64,000 bases of DNA from NCBI RefSeq assembly GCF_026343185.1, contig NZ_JAPEMA010000001.1, positions 5,394,001 through 5,458,000 of the forward strand, given 5' to 3'. Shown here piece by piece: positions 26,307 through 38,440 of this stretch (the first letter of the stretch is position 1; each line of letters starts with the position of its first letter). Source of the DNA: Streptomyces sp. NBC_00091 (GTDB taxonomy: Bacteria; Actinomycetota; Actinomycetes; Streptomycetales; Streptomycetaceae). The notes under the pieces are model-generated. The model made no database searches, was not told where the DNA came from, and saw nothing but the letters and a program-made list of their open reading frames with translations. The position numbers were made by a program, and so were the translations under genes.

Positions 26307-28298
26307 ATGGCCCTTTCGGACGCTTCCCCCGATATCTCCGACTCGCTGCAGGTACTCCACCGCGTCTTCGGATACAGCTCCTTCCGCGGTGAGCAGCAGG
26401 AGATCATCGAGCAGGTCGCCGGAGGCGGCGACGCCCTCGTGCTGATGCCGACGGGCGGCGGCAAGTCGCTCTGCTACCAGATCCCGGCGCTGGTCGGAGA
26501 AGGCACGGGCGTCGTCGTCTCGCCGCTGATCGCGCTGATGCAGGACCAGGTGGACGCGCTCACCGCCCTCGGCGTACGGGCCGGGTTCCTCAACTCCACG
26601 CAGGACCCGTACGAGCGGCAGGCCGTCGAGCAGGCCTTCCTCGCCGACGAGCTGGACCTGCTCTACCTGGCCCCCGAGCGGCTGCGCACCGAGGGCACCC
26701 AGCGGCTGCTCGACCGGGGCAAGGTGGCGCTCTTCGCCATCGACGAGGCCCACTGCGTGGCCCAGTGGGGCCACGACTTCCGGCCCGACTACCTCGCCCT
26801 GTCCATGCTGCACGAGCGCTGGCCGAAGGTGCCGCGGATCGCCCTGACGGCGACCGCCACCGAGGCCACCCACACCGAGATCGCGGCACGGCTGGGCCTG
26901 GAGGACGCCCGGCACTTCGTCGCCAGCTTCGACCGGCCGAACATCCAGTACCGCATCGCCGCGAAGGACAAGCCGCTGGCGCAGCTGCTGGAGCTGATCC
27001 GCAGCGAGCACGACGGGGACGCCGGAGTGGTCTACTGCCTCTCGCGGGCCTCGGTGGAGAAGACCGCCGCCTTCCTGGTGGAACAGGGCATCGACGCCGT
27101 GGCCTACCACGCGGGGATGGACTCCCGCACGCGTGCCGCGAACCAGGCGCGGTTCCTGCGCGAGGACGGGGTCGTGGTGGTGGCCACGATCGCCTTCGGC
27201 ATGGGCATCGACAAGCCGGACGTACGCTTCGTGGCGCACCTGGACCTGCCGAAGTCGGTCGAGGGCTACTACCAGGAGACCGGCCGGGCCGGCCGCGACG
27301 GAGAGCCGGCCACCGCCTGGCTGGCGTACGGACTCCAGGACGTGGTCCAGCAGCGCAAGCTCATCGAGGGCTCCGAGGGCGACGAGGCGCACCGCCGCTC
27401 CCTGGCCGCCCACCTGGACGCCATGCTGGCCCTGTGCGAGACGGTGGACTGCCGGCGCGTCCGGCTGCTCGCCTACTTCGGGCAGACCGGCGAGCCCTGC
27501 GGCAACTGCGACACCTGCCTGACGCCCGCCGAGTCCTGGGACGGGACGGTCGCCGCGCAGAAACTGCTGTCCACGGTGTGGCGGCTGGCGCGGGAACGGC
27601 GCCAGAAGTTCGGCGCCGGCCAGATCATCGACATCCTCCAGGGCAAGAAGACGGCCAAGGTCATCCAGTTCGACCACGACGCCCTGTCGGTCTTCGGCGT
27701 CGGCTCGGAGCACAGCACCGCGGAGTGGCGGGGCGTCGTACGCCAGCTCCTGGCGCTGGGGCTGCTGGCGGTGGAGGGCGACTACGGCACGCTCGTGCTG
27801 ACGGACGCCAGCGGTGAGGTGCTGGGCGGGCGCCGCACCGTCCAGATGCGCAAGGAGAAGGCGCCGGCCGCGCCGTCCCGAAAGGAGCCCGGAGCGCGCT
27901 CGGGGAAGGGCGCCCGCGTCCCCGTCGACCTGCCGGCCGCCGCGCTGCCGGTCTTCGAGGCCCTGCGCGCCTGGCGGGCCGCGACGGCGCGCGAGCAGGG
28001 GGTACCGGCGTACGTCGTCTTCCACGACGCCACGCTGAGGGAGATCGCGACGCGGCTGCCGGGCTCGGTCGAGGAGCTGTCGGGCATCGGAGGGGTCGGC
28101 GAGGCCAAGCTCACCAAGTACGGCGAGGGCGTCCTCGACGCCCTGGCGGAGTACACCGCCGCCACCACCGCCGCCACGACCGCTCCCGCCACCGCCCCGG
28201 CCGCCATCCCGCCCCAGGCTCCGCCGGCGGAGCCCCCGTACGAGGACGAACCGCCTTTCGACCTCGACGAGGACCCGCCGTGGGACGACTGGCGCTAG
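26307..28298 (+). CDS. recQ: RecQ ATP-dependent DNA helicase
   Basis: The 663-residue protein is RecQ. Walker A is [16 protein letters not shown] near residue 48, the DEAH box is [23 protein letters not shown] near 143, motif III is ALTATAT, and motif VI is [12 protein letters not shown] near 318. The zinc-binding RQC part has [23 protein letters not shown] (about 375-400), and the HRDC domain lies at about 550-615 ([21 protein letters not shown]...[13 protein letters not shown]). It unwinds 3'-tailed duplexes in repair and replication restart. It ends in a Pro/Thr/Ala-rich acidic tail of about 45 residues. It is not part of the thiopeptide pathway; it simply follows it by 81 bases. Confidence 0.95.
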   Translation: MALSDASPDISDSLQVLHRVFGYSSFRGEQQEIIEQVAGGGDALVLMPTGGGKSLCYQIPALVGEGTGVVVSPLIALMQDQVDALTALGVRAGFLNSTQDPYERQAVEQAFLADELDLLYLAPERLRTEGTQRLLDRGKVALFAIDEAHCVAQWGHDFRPDYLALSMLHERWPKVPRIALTATATEATHTEIAARLGLEDARHFVASFDRPNIQYRIAAKDKPLAQLLELIRSEHDGDAGVVYCLSRASVEKTAAFLVEQGIDAVAYHAGMDSRTRAANQARFLREDGVVVVATIAFGMGIDKPDVRFVAHLDLPKSVEGYYQETGRAGRDGEPATAWLAYGLQDVVQQRKLIEGSEGDEAHRRSLAAHLDAMLALCETVDCRRVRLLAYFGQTGEPCGNCDTCLTPAESWDGTVAAQKLLSTVWRLARERRQKFGAGQIIDILQGKKTAKVIQFDHDALSVFGVGSEHSTAEWRGVVRQLLALGLLAVEGDYGTLVLTDASGEVLGGRRTVQMRKEKAPAAPSRKEPGARSGKGARVPVDLPAAALPVFEALRAWRAATAREQGVPAYVVFHDATLREIATRLPGSVEELSGIGGVGEAKLTKYGEGVLDALAEYTAATTAATTAPATAPAAIPPQAPPAEPPYEDEPPFDLDEDPPWDDWR

Positions 28299-28322
28299 GC
28301 CGTCAGGCTCCGGCGTACGCCG

Positions 28323-28338
<16 letters not shown>
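28299..28338. repeat. 20-bp direct repeat at convergent gene ends
   Basis: Two copies (28299-28318 and 28319-28338, two mismatches) follow the recQ stop. Read leftward, the right copy encodes the last residues and stop of the UvrA-like gene (Y-V-G-A-stop); the left copy encodes a ghost of the same end (Y-A-G-A-stop). It looks like a recent local duplication. Confidence 0.65.
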
Positions 28339-30704
<2,366 letters not shown>

Positions 30705-30912
30705 GCTCTTCGAATCTCCCCGGCTTGTTCTGACCAGCTTTGAGCAGTATGTCTGATTGCCTTCCGCCGGCGCTGCCGCGATCGCAGCGCCGTACGGCAG
30801 CCACGCTAGGCGGGGTCCGGGGCCCGGCGCTTCTCGATTCCTGACCGGTCCGCGGCCGGGTCCGACACCGGTCCGCCGCCGGTCCCGCCGGTCCGCCCCG
30901 GGCCCCCGCCGG

Positions 30913-31947
30913 TCAGTGCGGAAGCTCCACCGTCACGTGCGGGGCCAGCGCCCGCAGGAAGTCCGCCGCGTCGAACATCGCCCCCGCCGAGGCCAGGCCC
31001 GTCGTACGCGTCCGCCCGTCCAGGATCCGCTGGACGGCCTCGACCACCAGCGGCGCCGTCACCGCGTAGATGTCCTGGCCGCGGGCGATGGCGCGCCGCT
31101 CGACGCCGCCCGCGCCGACCACGACGTCGACGACGAACGTCTGGTCCGACCGCCCCAGGGCGTCGACCGCCTCCGGCGCCGGGGTGTCCGCGGCGGCCAG
31201 GTCCCTCGCGGCTTCGACGGCCATGTAGGTGCGCACCTCGGACACGTCCAGGTGGCTGGGAACGGTGACGACATCGGCCATCGTGAACTCCGCGATCACC
31301 GCACGCCGGCCCAGCGGCTCCGGGAAGTCCCACTGCTGCTCCGGCAGCGGGGCGTCGTCGTGGTACTGCAGCGCACCGTCCGCGAAGCGCACCCGGCGGC
31401 CCCCGCGACGCTCGTGGGACACCGCGCCGGCCTCCCGGGTGCCCGCCGTGGGGCGCCAGCTGCTCAGCCCGTACGCGACGTGCACCACGTCCGCGGCGGT
31501 CGATCCCCCCATCGCCGCGGTCGCCAGCAGGTCGCCCAGCCCGCCGTAGAAGGCCATCGCCGGCACCACGGACGTACCGGCCTTCCGGGCCGCCTCCGCG
31601 TGCTCGGCGAACATCGCGGTGTTCGCCTCGATCTCCGCCGCGACGTCCAGGTACGGGATCCCCGCGCGCAGGGCCGCCTCCACGACCGGTCCCGCCGTCA
31701 CCGCGAACGGCCCGGCGCAGTTGATGACGGCCGCCGCCCCGGCGAGGGCCCGGTCCAGCGCGTCCGCGTCGTCCACGGCGGCCGGCCGCACCACCACGTC
31801 CCCCCGCTCGGCCGCCAGTGCCTCCAGCCGGGCCGCGTCACGGCCGGAGACGATCGGCGCGAAGCCGCGCCGGCGCAGTTCGGCGACGACGAACCGGCCG
31901 GTGTGCCCGGTCGCCCCGTAGACCACGACCGCAGTGGCTTTATTCAT
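30913..31947 (-). CDS. Saccharopine dehydrogenase-like NAD(P)-binding protein
   Basis: The 344-residue protein starts with a Rossmann fold (AVVVYGATGHTGRFVVAELRRRG) and continues with VINCAGPFAVTAGPVVEAALRAGIPYLDVAAEIE, a signature of the saccharopine dehydrogenase/trans-acting enoyl reductase-like family. The substrate is unknown; members include reductases of lipid and polyketide metabolism. The ATG at 31947 is chosen because the Rossmann motif follows within seven residues; an upstream in-frame start at 32052 would overlap the divergent GlxA-type gene. The two divergent genes share about 97 bases of promoter, so mutual regulation is plausible. Confidence 0.85.
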   Translation of the reverse strand: MNKATAVVVYGATGHTGRFVVAELRRRGFAPIVSGRDAARLEALAAERGDVVVRPAAVDDADALDRALAGAAAVINCAGPFAVTAGPVVEAALRAGIPYLDVAAEIEANTAMFAEHAEAARKAGTSVVPAMAFYGGLGDLLATAAMGGSTAADVVHVAYGLSSWRPTAGTREAGAVSHERRGGRRVRFADGALQYHDDAPLPEQQWDFPEPLGRRAVIAEFTMADVVTVPSHLDVSEVRTYMAVEAARDLAAADTPAPEAVDALGRSDQTFVVDVVVGAGGVERRAIARGQDIYAVTAPLVVEAVQRILDGRTRTTGLASAGAMFDAADFLRALAPHVTVELPH

Positions 31948-32044
31948 GGTTCCCCCGCTCTCGATGTGCTGACGAGCCCAGTCTCGCCGCAGGCGGAAGT
32001 CGATCGTGATGGTCCGGAACGACATCACCCGTACACTTTCGGAC

Positions 32045-32995
32045 ATGCCCACCGTCGCGCTGCTGACTGCCGGTCACCTGCTGCACTTCGAGCTGGCCGT
32101 GGCCCACGAGATCTTCGGGAACCCGCCACGCGACGCCACGCGGGACTGGTACGAGGTCCTGCTCTGCGGTCCCGGGCCGGTGCGGGTCGGGCCCTTCACG
32201 GTCGAGCCCGCGCACGGGCTGGAGGCCGCGGCCGGAGCCGACACCGTGATCGTGCCGGCCCTGGCCGACATCGACGTCCCGCCGCCGCCCGAGCTGGTCG
32301 AGGCCGTACGGGCGGCCCACGCGGCGGGCGCCCGCGTCGCCTCCCTGTGCACCGGGGCGTTCGTACTCGGCGCCGCGGGCCTGCTGGACGGCCGTCGGGC
32401 CACCACCCACTGGGCCCACGCCGCGGAGCTGAGCGCCCGCCATCCCCGGGCCCTGGTCGACCCGGACGTGCTGTACACGGACAACGGCAGTGTGCTCACG
32501 GCCGCGGGCAAGGCCGCCGCCGTGGACCTCTGCCTGCACATGATCCACCTCGACCACGGCGCCGGCGTCGCCAACTCCGTCGCGCGCCGCCTCGTCGTAC
32601 CCCCGCACCGGCCGGGCGGACAGGCCCAGTTCGTCGCCACGCCGGTACAGGTCGCCACCGGGGACCACAGCCTTGCCCACGTCCTCGCCTGGGCCCGGCA
32701 GCGGCTCGACCGGCCCCTGACGGTGACCGACATGGCGCGGAAGGCGAACACGAGCCCGCGCCACCTCGGACGGCAGTTCAGGGCGGTGGTCGGGCAGACA
32801 CCCATCCAGTGGCTCCTCACCCAGCGCGTCCGCCGCGCCCAGGAGCTGCTGGAGGCCGGCGACGAGACCATCGAGGCGGTCGCCCTCGCCACGGGCATGG
32901 GCACGGCCACGACGCTGCGGCGCCAGTTCAAACGCATCGTCGGGGTACCGCCCGACACCTACCGGCGCTCGTTCCGCAGCGCAAAGCCGGGCTGA
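32045..32995 (+). CDS. GlxA-family (DJ-1/PfpI plus AraC) transcriptional regulator
   Basis: From ATG 32045 the protein has 316 residues: an N-terminal DJ-1/PfpI-like domain (VALLTAGHLLHFELAVAHEIFG..., nucleophile-elbow-like SLCTGAFVLGAAGLLDGRRATTHW near 103-126) and a C-terminal AraC double helix-turn-helix (LTVTDMARKANTSPRHLGRQFRAVVGQTPIQWLLTQRVRRAQELLEAGDETIEAVALATGMGTATTLRRQFKR pattern). These are usually activators. The divergent saccharopine dehydrogenase-like gene is the likeliest target. A GTG at 32006 would add 13 residues, but neither start has a clear ribosome-binding site; I prefer 32045 because the fold begins there. Confidence 0.85.
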   Translation: MPTVALLTAGHLLHFELAVAHEIFGNPPRDATRDWYEVLLCGPGPVRVGPFTVEPAHGLEAAAGADTVIVPALADIDVPPPPELVEAVRAAHAAGARVASLCTGAFVLGAAGLLDGRRATTHWAHAAELSARHPRALVDPDVLYTDNGSVLTAAGKAAAVDLCLHMIHLDHGAGVANSVARRLVVPPHRPGGQAQFVATPVQVATGDHSLAHVLAWARQRLDRPLTVTDMARKANTSPRHLGRQFRAVVGQTPIQWLLTQRVRRAQELLEAGDETIEAVALATGMGTATTLRRQFKRIVGVPPDTYRRSFRSAKPG

Positions 32996-33091
32996 CCGGT
33001 ACGGATCGCAGGGCGTCTTCCGGCCAAACGCGCCGGGGTCACCGGAGGGCGTCGTACCGGCCGTGTCAGTCGCTCGCGCTAGTGTGCGTAC

Positions 33092-34042
33092 GTGAACTCT
33101 CATGTCGTCATAGGTTTCGGGCCCGCCGGTGCCGCCACTGCGCGGCTGCTGGCCGAACAGGGCCATTCAGTAAGGGTCGTCACCACTTCGGGCCGGGCCC
33201 CGGAGCCCGGCATCGAACACGTCGCGCTGGACGCCAGGGACAGCGAGCGGCTGACCGAGGTGACGAAGGGCGCGGCCGCGATCTACCACTGCGCCGCGCC
33301 GCCCTACCACCGCTGGGTGAGCGAGTGGCCGCCGCTGGCCTCGTCGGTGTGCGCGGCGGCCGAGGCCACCGGCGCCGTCCTGGTCCTGCTGGGCAACCTC
33401 TACGGGTACGGTCCCGTGGACGTCCCCATGACCGAGCAGCTGCCGCTCGCGGCGACCGGCCCCAAGGGGCGGGTGCGCGCGGCCGTCTGGGAGCAGGCGC
33501 GCACACTCCACGAGCAGGGGCGCGTCAAGGCGGTCGAGGTGCGGGCCTCCGACTTCTTCGGGCCCGGCGTGACCGACGGCGGGCACCTGGCCGCCCGGGT
33601 GGTGCCCCCGCTGCTGCGCGCCAAGCCGGTCTCCACCCTCGGGAACCCGGACGCCCCGCACAGCTGGACCTATCTCCCCGACGTGGCCAGGGCCCTGGTC
33701 GAGGTCGCCGGCGAGGAACGGGCCTGGGGCCGGCCCTGGCACGTCCCGACGCAGCCGGCGCTGTCCGTCCGGGAGATGGCCGGCCGGCTGGCCGCCGAGG
33801 CGGGAACCGGGCCGGTCGTGGTGCGCGGGCTGCCGTCGGCCGTGCTGGCCGTCGGATCGCTCTTCTCCCCGCTGCTGCGCGAACTCAAGGAGATCCGCTA
33901 CCAGTTCGACCGCCCCTTCGTGGTCGACTCGAGCGCCTACGAAGCCGCGTTCTCGGTACGGGCCACCCCCGTCGGTGAACAGGTGGGCGCGACCGTCGAC
34001 TGGTGGCGCGAGCGCCTGGCGGCCTCGGGACGAGATCAGTGA
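33092..34042 (+). CDS. NAD-dependent epimerase/dehydratase (extended SDR)
   Basis: The 316-residue protein has a Rossmann nucleotide site (HVVIGFGPAGAATARLLAEQGHSV), an atypical-SDR style LLGNLYGYGP segment, VRASDFFGPGVTDGGHLAARVVPPLL and a SWTYLPDVARALVEVA substrate-domain segment. The classical YxxxK is not obvious, so its activity may be reductase or epimerase-like on an unknown substrate. Its stop overlaps the start of the KS-ACP-AOS gene (GTGA, 34039-34042), which implies translational coupling and a shared pathway, perhaps ketone reduction of the aminoketone product. That role is inference. Confidence 0.82.
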   Translation: MNSHVVIGFGPAGAATARLLAEQGHSVRVVTTSGRAPEPGIEHVALDARDSERLTEVTKGAAAIYHCAAPPYHRWVSEWPPLASSVCAAAEATGAVLVLLGNLYGYGPVDVPMTEQLPLAATGPKGRVRAAVWEQARTLHEQGRVKAVEVRASDFFGPGVTDGGHLAARVVPPLLRAKPVSTLGNPDAPHSWTYLPDVARALVEVAGEERAWGRPWHVPTQPALSVREMAGRLAAEAGTGPVVVRGLPSAVLAVGSLFSPLLRELKEIRYQFDRPFVVDSSAYEAAFSVRATPVGEQVGATVDWWRERLAASGRDQ

Positions 34043-37000
34043 CGCGCGACGACATAGCCGTCGTCGGGATGGCGTGCAGGTTCCCCGGAGCGCGCGATGT
34101 GAACCAGTACTGGCGGCTCCTGACGGACCCGCAACCGCAGTTCTCCGGCGTTCCCGACTCCCGGTGGCGCTCCGCCGCCTTCCTCAGCGACGACTTCCGC
34201 GACACCTCGGCGGCCTATACGGACACCATGGCGCTGCTGCCGGACGTGGACCGCTTCGACGCGGCGCACTACGGCATCCCGCCGCGGCGGGCCCGGGCGA
34301 TGGATCCGCAGCACCGGCTGCTGATCGACCTCGCCCGTGAGGCGATCCAGGACGCGGGGTGGGAGGCCGACGGCTTCGACCGCGAGGAGACCTCGGTGAT
34401 CACGGCGCTCACCGAGAGCGGCTACCGCCAGCTCAGCACCATGCAGATCCGGATGCGCCAGCTCGCCGGCGGCGAGTTCGGGGCGAGGGCCACCGACCCC
34501 GCGTGGCGGGAGACGGTCCGCGCGGTCGACGGGCTGCACGGCACGTCCGCGGCCGGGCTCCTGCTCAACATGGGGCCGAACACCATCAGCTCGGTCTTCG
34601 ACCTGCACGGCGAGAGCTACGCGCTGGACTCGGCGTGCTCCGGCGGTCTCATGGCCGTGGCCAACGCCGTGCACGCACTGCGCGCGGGCCGCTCCCGCAT
34701 CGCCCTCGCGGGCGGCGCCCAGCTGGTCCTCACTCCCGACCTGCTGGTGGGGCTGTGCCGGATCGGCGCCATCTCGCGCAGCGGCCGGTGCCTGCCCTTC
34801 GGCGCGAAGTCCGACGGCTTCGTCCTCGGCGAGGGCGCCGGGGTCCTGGTGCTGCGGCCGCTCTCCGACGCCCTGGCGGCCGGCGACCGGGTCTACGCGG
34901 TGATCCGCGGCGTGGGAACGGCCAACGACGGGACCGTACAGGGCGGAATGCACCCCCAGGCGGCCGGCCAGCTCCGCGCCCTGCGCCGGGCCTACCGGGA
35001 CGCGGACCTGTCCCCGGCCGCGGTGGGCTACCTGGAGGCGCACGGCACCGGGACCAACGTCGGCGACCCCGTCGAACTCGCCGTCCTGCGCGAACTGCGC
35101 GGCGAGGAGGCCGAGCCGGCCTTCCTCGGCGCGGTGAAGGCCGTGGTCGGGCACTCGCTCAACTCCGCGGGCCTGGCCGGGCTGATCAAGTCGGTACTGG
35201 CCGTGCAGCGCGGGGTGATACCGCCGCAGCCGGTCTTCGACCTGGCCGACGGCTCCCTGCTCGACGCCGCGCGGCTGACCGTCCCCACGGCGCCGACCCC
35301 GTGGCCGGCGAGCGGCGGACCGCGGCGGGCCGGCGTCAGCGCCTTCGGCTTCGGCGGCACTGGCGTCCACCTGGTGGTGGAGGAACACCCCACGGCGCCG
35401 GCCCCGCGGCCGGACCGGACCGGGGGGCCGCACGTGCTGGTCCTCAGCGCCCGCGACCGGGAGGGGCTGGCCCGCTACGCCCGGGAACTGGCGCACACCA
35501 TCGCCGAGGACCGGCCGTCGCCGGCCGCGGTGGCGGACACCCTGGCCCGCCGGGCCCCCCTCGCGCAGCGCCTCACCCTGGTGGTGGAGGACGCCGCCGA
35601 CGCCGCCGCGAAGCTGGCCGAGGCGGCCGCGGCCGTGGAGGCGGGCGGGGCCACCGACCCCGGGCCGGAGCTTTCCGCGGTGCCAGGGGAGCGCATGCCC
35701 CCCTGCACGCTGCCGCCGAGCCCGCTCGCCCCGCGCCGCCACTGGGTCGTGGACGAGTCGGCGCTCGAGGCGCCCGCTTCGGACGGACGGGCGGACCTGT
35801 CCGTGGCGGGGCCGACGGCAGCAGCCGTGGCGGCCCCCGTCGACGGGGAGTCCGCCGCGACCGTCGTGCTCGAAGAGGTGTCGCGCGCCGGGGTCTTCCC
35901 GCTCTCGGACCTGAACGCCGCCATGACCCTCGTGACCGATCTCGGCTTCGACTCCCTGATGCTCCAGGAGCTGGAAGTCAACATCGGCAAGCGGATACCG
36001 GGCTTCCGGGCCACGGAGCTGTTCACGCCCGAACTCACCATCGGCCGGCTGATCGCGCTGGCCGGTCCCGGCGCCGCCGAAACGGCGGCCCCCGCCGTCC
36101 TGCTGTTCCCCGCCGGACCGCCTCCCCAGGAGCCGGTGCCCCAGCAGGCGGTGCCCCAGTGGGACATGGAGAGCGCGAGCGTCGACGAGTTCCCGGAGGT
36201 GGCCCTGTTCGAGCAGCGGCTGGGCTCGATCACCGGCAGTGCGGCGGGCTCCCCGTACTTCCGGGTCCACGAGGGCAACATCCGCGACACCACGGTGATC
36301 GGGGGCCGTGCGTACCTGTCCTTCGGCAGCTACAACTACCTCGGCATCTCCGGGCACCCGGCGGTCAACGAGGCCGTGCACGAGGCCGTGGACCGGTACG
36401 GCACCTCGGTCTCCGCGAGCCGGGTGCTCTCCGGCGAACGGGACCTGACGGTCCGGCTGGAGCGGGCCCTGGCCGAGTTCCTCGGCGTCGGGGACTGCCT
36501 GACGCTGGTGAGCGGCCACGCCACCAACGTCACCGCGATAGGGCACCTGGTCGGCCCCGGGGACCTCGTGGTGCACGACGCGCTCGCCCACGACAGCATC
36601 CTCCAGGGCTGCGCCCTGTCCGGCGCGGCGCGACGTCCCTTCGCGCACAACGACATGGGCCAGCTGGAACGCATGCTGAGGCTCAACCGGTCCCGCTTCC
36701 GGCGGGTGCTGATCGCCGTCGAGGGCGCCTACAGCATGGACGGCGACCTCGTCGACCTGCCGGCCGTGATCGAGCTGAAGAAGCGTTACGGCGCCCTGCT
36801 GATGGTGGACGAGGCGCACAGCATCGGCACGGTGGGCGAACACGGCCGGGGCGTCGGCGAGGTCTACGGCGTCGACCGCTCCGACGTGGACCTGTGGATG
36901 GGCACCCTCTCCAAGGCCTTCGCCAGCTGCGGCGGATACCTCGGCGGCTCGGCCCGGATGGTGCGCTGGCTGCGCCACACGCTCCCCGGCTTCGTCTACA

Positions 37001-37374
37001 GCGTCGGCCTGACCCCGGCCAACGCGGCCGCCGCGCTGGCCGCCACCGAGCTGATCACCGCGGAACCGCACCGGGTCCGCGCGCTGAGACGGAACTCCGA
37101 GCTCTTCCTCGGCCTGGCGGCCTCGGCCGGCCTGGCGACGGGCTCCAGCGCCGGCACTCCGATCGTGCCGTGCATTCTGGGGGACTCGGCGAAGACCCTG
37201 CGCGTCGCGGGCGCGCTCTTCGACCGGGGCGTCGTAGCCGATCCGATCTTCCACCCCGCCGTGGAGGAGGGGCTGTCGCGGCTGCGGTTCTTCATCACCA
37301 GCGAACACCGCGAGGACGACATCCGCCGGGCCGTCTCCCTCCTGGCCGAGGAGGTGGCTTCCCCCGGGGACTGA
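34039..37374 (+). CDS. KS-ACP-alpha-oxoamine synthase fusion polyketide synthase
   Basis: The 1111-residue protein has three parts. The ketosynthase (about 1-440) has DSACSGG with Cys200, EAHGTGT with His335 and VKAVVGHS with Lys367 and His372, so it looks catalytically complete. A linker follows, then an acyl carrier domain at about 605-675 with the phosphopantetheine Ser639 in LGFDSLM. The alpha-oxoamine synthase (about 710-1111) is PLP-dependent: SFGSYNYLGISGHP, VDEAHSIGTVGEHGRG with His927, and GTLSKAFASCGGYLGG with Lys959. There is no acyltransferase, ketoreductase or thioesterase. It should extend an acyl chain and release it by decarboxylative condensation with an amino acid, giving an alpha-aminoketone. 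The GTG start is translationally coupled to the epimerase gene. Confidence 0.92.
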   Translation: MTRDDIAVVGMACRFPGARDVNQYWRLLTDPQPQFSGVPDSRWRSAAFLSDDFRDTSAAYTDTMALLPDVDRFDAAHYGIPPRRARAMDPQHRLLIDLAREAIQDAGWEADGFDREETSVITALTESGYRQLSTMQIRMRQLAGGEFGARATDPAWRETVRAVDGLHGTSAAGLLLNMGPNTISSVFDLHGESYALDSACSGGLMAVANAVHALRAGRSRIALAGGAQLVLTPDLLVGLCRIGAISRSGRCLPFGAKSDGFVLGEGAGVLVLRPLSDALAAGDRVYAVIRGVGTANDGTVQGGMHPQAAGQLRALRRAYRDADLSPAAVGYLEAHGTGTNVGDPVELAVLRELRGEEAEPAFLGAVKAVVGHSLNSAGLAGLIKSVLAVQRGVIPPQPVFDLADGSLLDAARLTVPTAPTPWPASGGPRRAGVSAFGFGGTGVHLVVEEHPTAPAPRPDRTGGPHVLVLSARDREGLARYARELAHTIAEDRPSPAAVADTLARRAPLAQRLTLVVEDAADAAAKLAEAAAAVEAGGATDPGPELSAVPGERMPPCTLPPSPLAPRRHWVVDESALEAPASDGRADLSVAGPTAAAVAAPVDGESAATVVLEEVSRAGVFPLSDLNAAMTLVTDLGFDSLMLQELEVNIGKRIPGFRATELFTPELTIGRLIALAGPGAAETAAPAVLLFPAGPPPQEPVPQQAVPQWDMESASVDEFPEVALFEQRLGSITGSAAGSPYFRVHEGNIRDTTVIGGRAYLSFGSYNYLGISGHPAVNEAVHEAVDRYGTSVSASRVLSGERDLTVRLERALAEFLGVGDCLTLVSGHATNVTAIGHLVGPGDLVVHDALAHDSILQGCALSGAARRPFAHNDMGQLERMLRLNRSRFRRVLIAVEGAYSMDGDLVDLPAVIELKKRYGALLMVDEAHSIGTVGEHGRGVGEVYGVDRSDVDLWMGTLSKAFASCGGYLGGSARMVRWLRHTLPGFVYSVGLTPANAAAALAATELITAEPHRVRALRRNSELFLGLAASAGLATGSSAGTPIVPCILGDSAKTLRVAGALFDRGVVADPIFHPAVEEGLSRLRFFITSEHREDDIRRAVSLLAEEVASPGD

Positions 37375-37376
37375 GT

Positions 37377-37397
37377 GGCCGGCCGAGCGGGCCGGCC
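37377..37397. terminator. Short hairpin between convergent genes
   Basis: GGCCGGCC at 37377-37384 and 37390-37397 can pair across a 5-base loop, just after the PKS stop codon and before the stop of the convergent ImmA/IrrE gene (37413). Confidence 0.45.
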
Positions 37398-37412
37398 GAG
37401 CGGGCTGCATCC

Positions 37413-37991
37413 TCAGATCAGGGTGCGTTCGATCCGGCTGAGCGTGGCGCTCTTCCCGGGATGGCAGCCCTCGCCCGCTTCCGCGTCCGGGGCCGCGCCG
37501 TGCCGCTGCTCGGCGTTGCCCATCCGCTGGGAGAGCAGGTAGGCGATGATCTCCGCCTCCTGCTCCTGGACGTCGTCGTAGGTCGCGCGCAGGAGCATGT
37601 CCCGTACGAGGTCGGGGTCGAGGTCGGGGAAGAGGAGGCGGGCGGCCGCCTCGTCCAGCCCGCCGGCCCCGCGATGGCAGCAGATGATGTGGCCCAGCTC
37701 GTGCAAGATGATGTGCTCCTGATGCGCGCTGGTGGTGTTGGCGTCGTAGAAGATCAGGTCCTCGTCGCGGGCGGCGACCCACATGCCGCAGGGATGCGAC
37801 GAGGGCATCTGCATCGGGACCAGGATGATCGGACGGTCGCGCACCTCGCCGAGGTGGCGGCAGAGTTCGGCCACGTCGGTCGCCTCGGGGAGGTCGAGCT
37901 CGGCGATCCGCCGGACACCGGCCTTCCGGAGCTTCTTGAGCTGGGTGCGACGGTCCTGGTCGGCCGCCCGCTCCTTCCAGACGCCCCTCAT
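37413..37991 (-). CDS. ImmA/IrrE-family metallopeptidase
   Basis: The 192-residue protein has the zinc-protease motif IILHELGHIICC (HExxH near residues 97-101) and a downstream acidic helix (VQEQEAEIIAYLLSQRM) that should supply the third ligand. This is the COG2856/DUF955 ImmA/IrrE family, whose members cleave or inactivate a partner XRE repressor. The start overlaps the stop of the XRE gene (ATGA, 37988-37991), so the partner is almost certainly that protein. The N-terminal part (EATDVAELCRHLGEVRDRPIILVPMQMPSSHPCGMWVAARDEDLIFYDANTT) matches the typical beta-sheet of the family. Confidence 0.92.
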   Translation of the reverse strand: MRGVWKERAADQDRRTQLKKLRKAGVRRIAELDLPEATDVAELCRHLGEVRDRPIILVPMQMPSSHPCGMWVAARDEDLIFYDANTTSAHQEHIILHELGHIICCHRGAGGLDEAAARLLFPDLDPDLVRDMLLRATYDDVQEQEAEIIAYLLSQRMGNAEQRHGAAPDAEAGEGCHPGKSATLSRIERTLI

Positions 37992-38440
37992 TCGGGCTCG
38001 GAGGAGTCGTTGACGGGCGGCAGGCCCTGCATCTGCCGGTACTGGTCCATGATGGCCGTGATGGCCTGGAGGTTCTCCTTCTTCATGCCGGCGGCCCGCA
38101 TCGCCACGGCGCGGACGCCGGACTGGCGCAGCGCCTCGATGGCGGCGACCTGGCTGAGCACCGACTCGGCGACCTTGTCGTCGAAGAAGTAGGCGACCGA
38201 GACGCCGAAGAAACGGGCGAGGGCGGCCAGGAGGTCGGGCGAGGGGTTGGAGCGCTTCCCGGTCCGGAGCTGCGACAGGTACACACCCCCGACCTTGAGT
38301 TCGGGGTTGGCCCGCTTCAGTTCCTCCGCCACCTCGGCATTGGTCCAGTGCTTGCCCTTGGGGCGGATGGTCTTGAAGAGGTCGTCGAGGCGCACTGCGA
38401 GCAGGGGCCGGTCGCCGGCCTCGGTCTCAGTCTCGGTCAT
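37988..38440 (-). CDS. XRE-family transcriptional regulator, partner of ImmA/IrrE
   Basis: The 150-residue protein has a helix-turn-helix at about residues 28-80 (NAEVAEELKRANPELKVGGVYLSQLRTGKRSNPSPDLLAALARFFGVSVAYFFDD) and a helical C-terminal part (VLSQVAAIEALRQSGVRAVAMRAAGMKKENLQAITAIMDQYRQ). The ATG at 38440 has GGGAGGAAG upstream, which decides it over the longer frame from 38461. Two look-alike palindromes 29 and 113 bases upstream are probable operators. It is the first gene of a two-gene operon with the metallopeptidase. Confidence 0.9.
   Translation of the reverse strand: MTETETEAGDRPLLAVRLDDLFKTIRPKGKHWTNAEVAEELKRANPELKVGGVYLSQLRTGKRSNPSPDLLAALARFFGVSVAYFFDDKVAESVLSQVAAIEALRQSGVRAVAMRAAGMKKENLQAITAIMDQYRQMQGLPPVNDSSEPE

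Noticed and set aside
22496..26392. 1298-residue plus-strand open frame across lazD-lazF
   Set aside because: It is an Arg/Pro/Gly-rich shadow in the +1 frame of lazE and lazF; no domain and no suitable start.
30705..30912. LexA/SOS box before the UvrA-like gene
   Set aside because: No GAAC-N-GTTC type palindrome is visible in the upstream gap.
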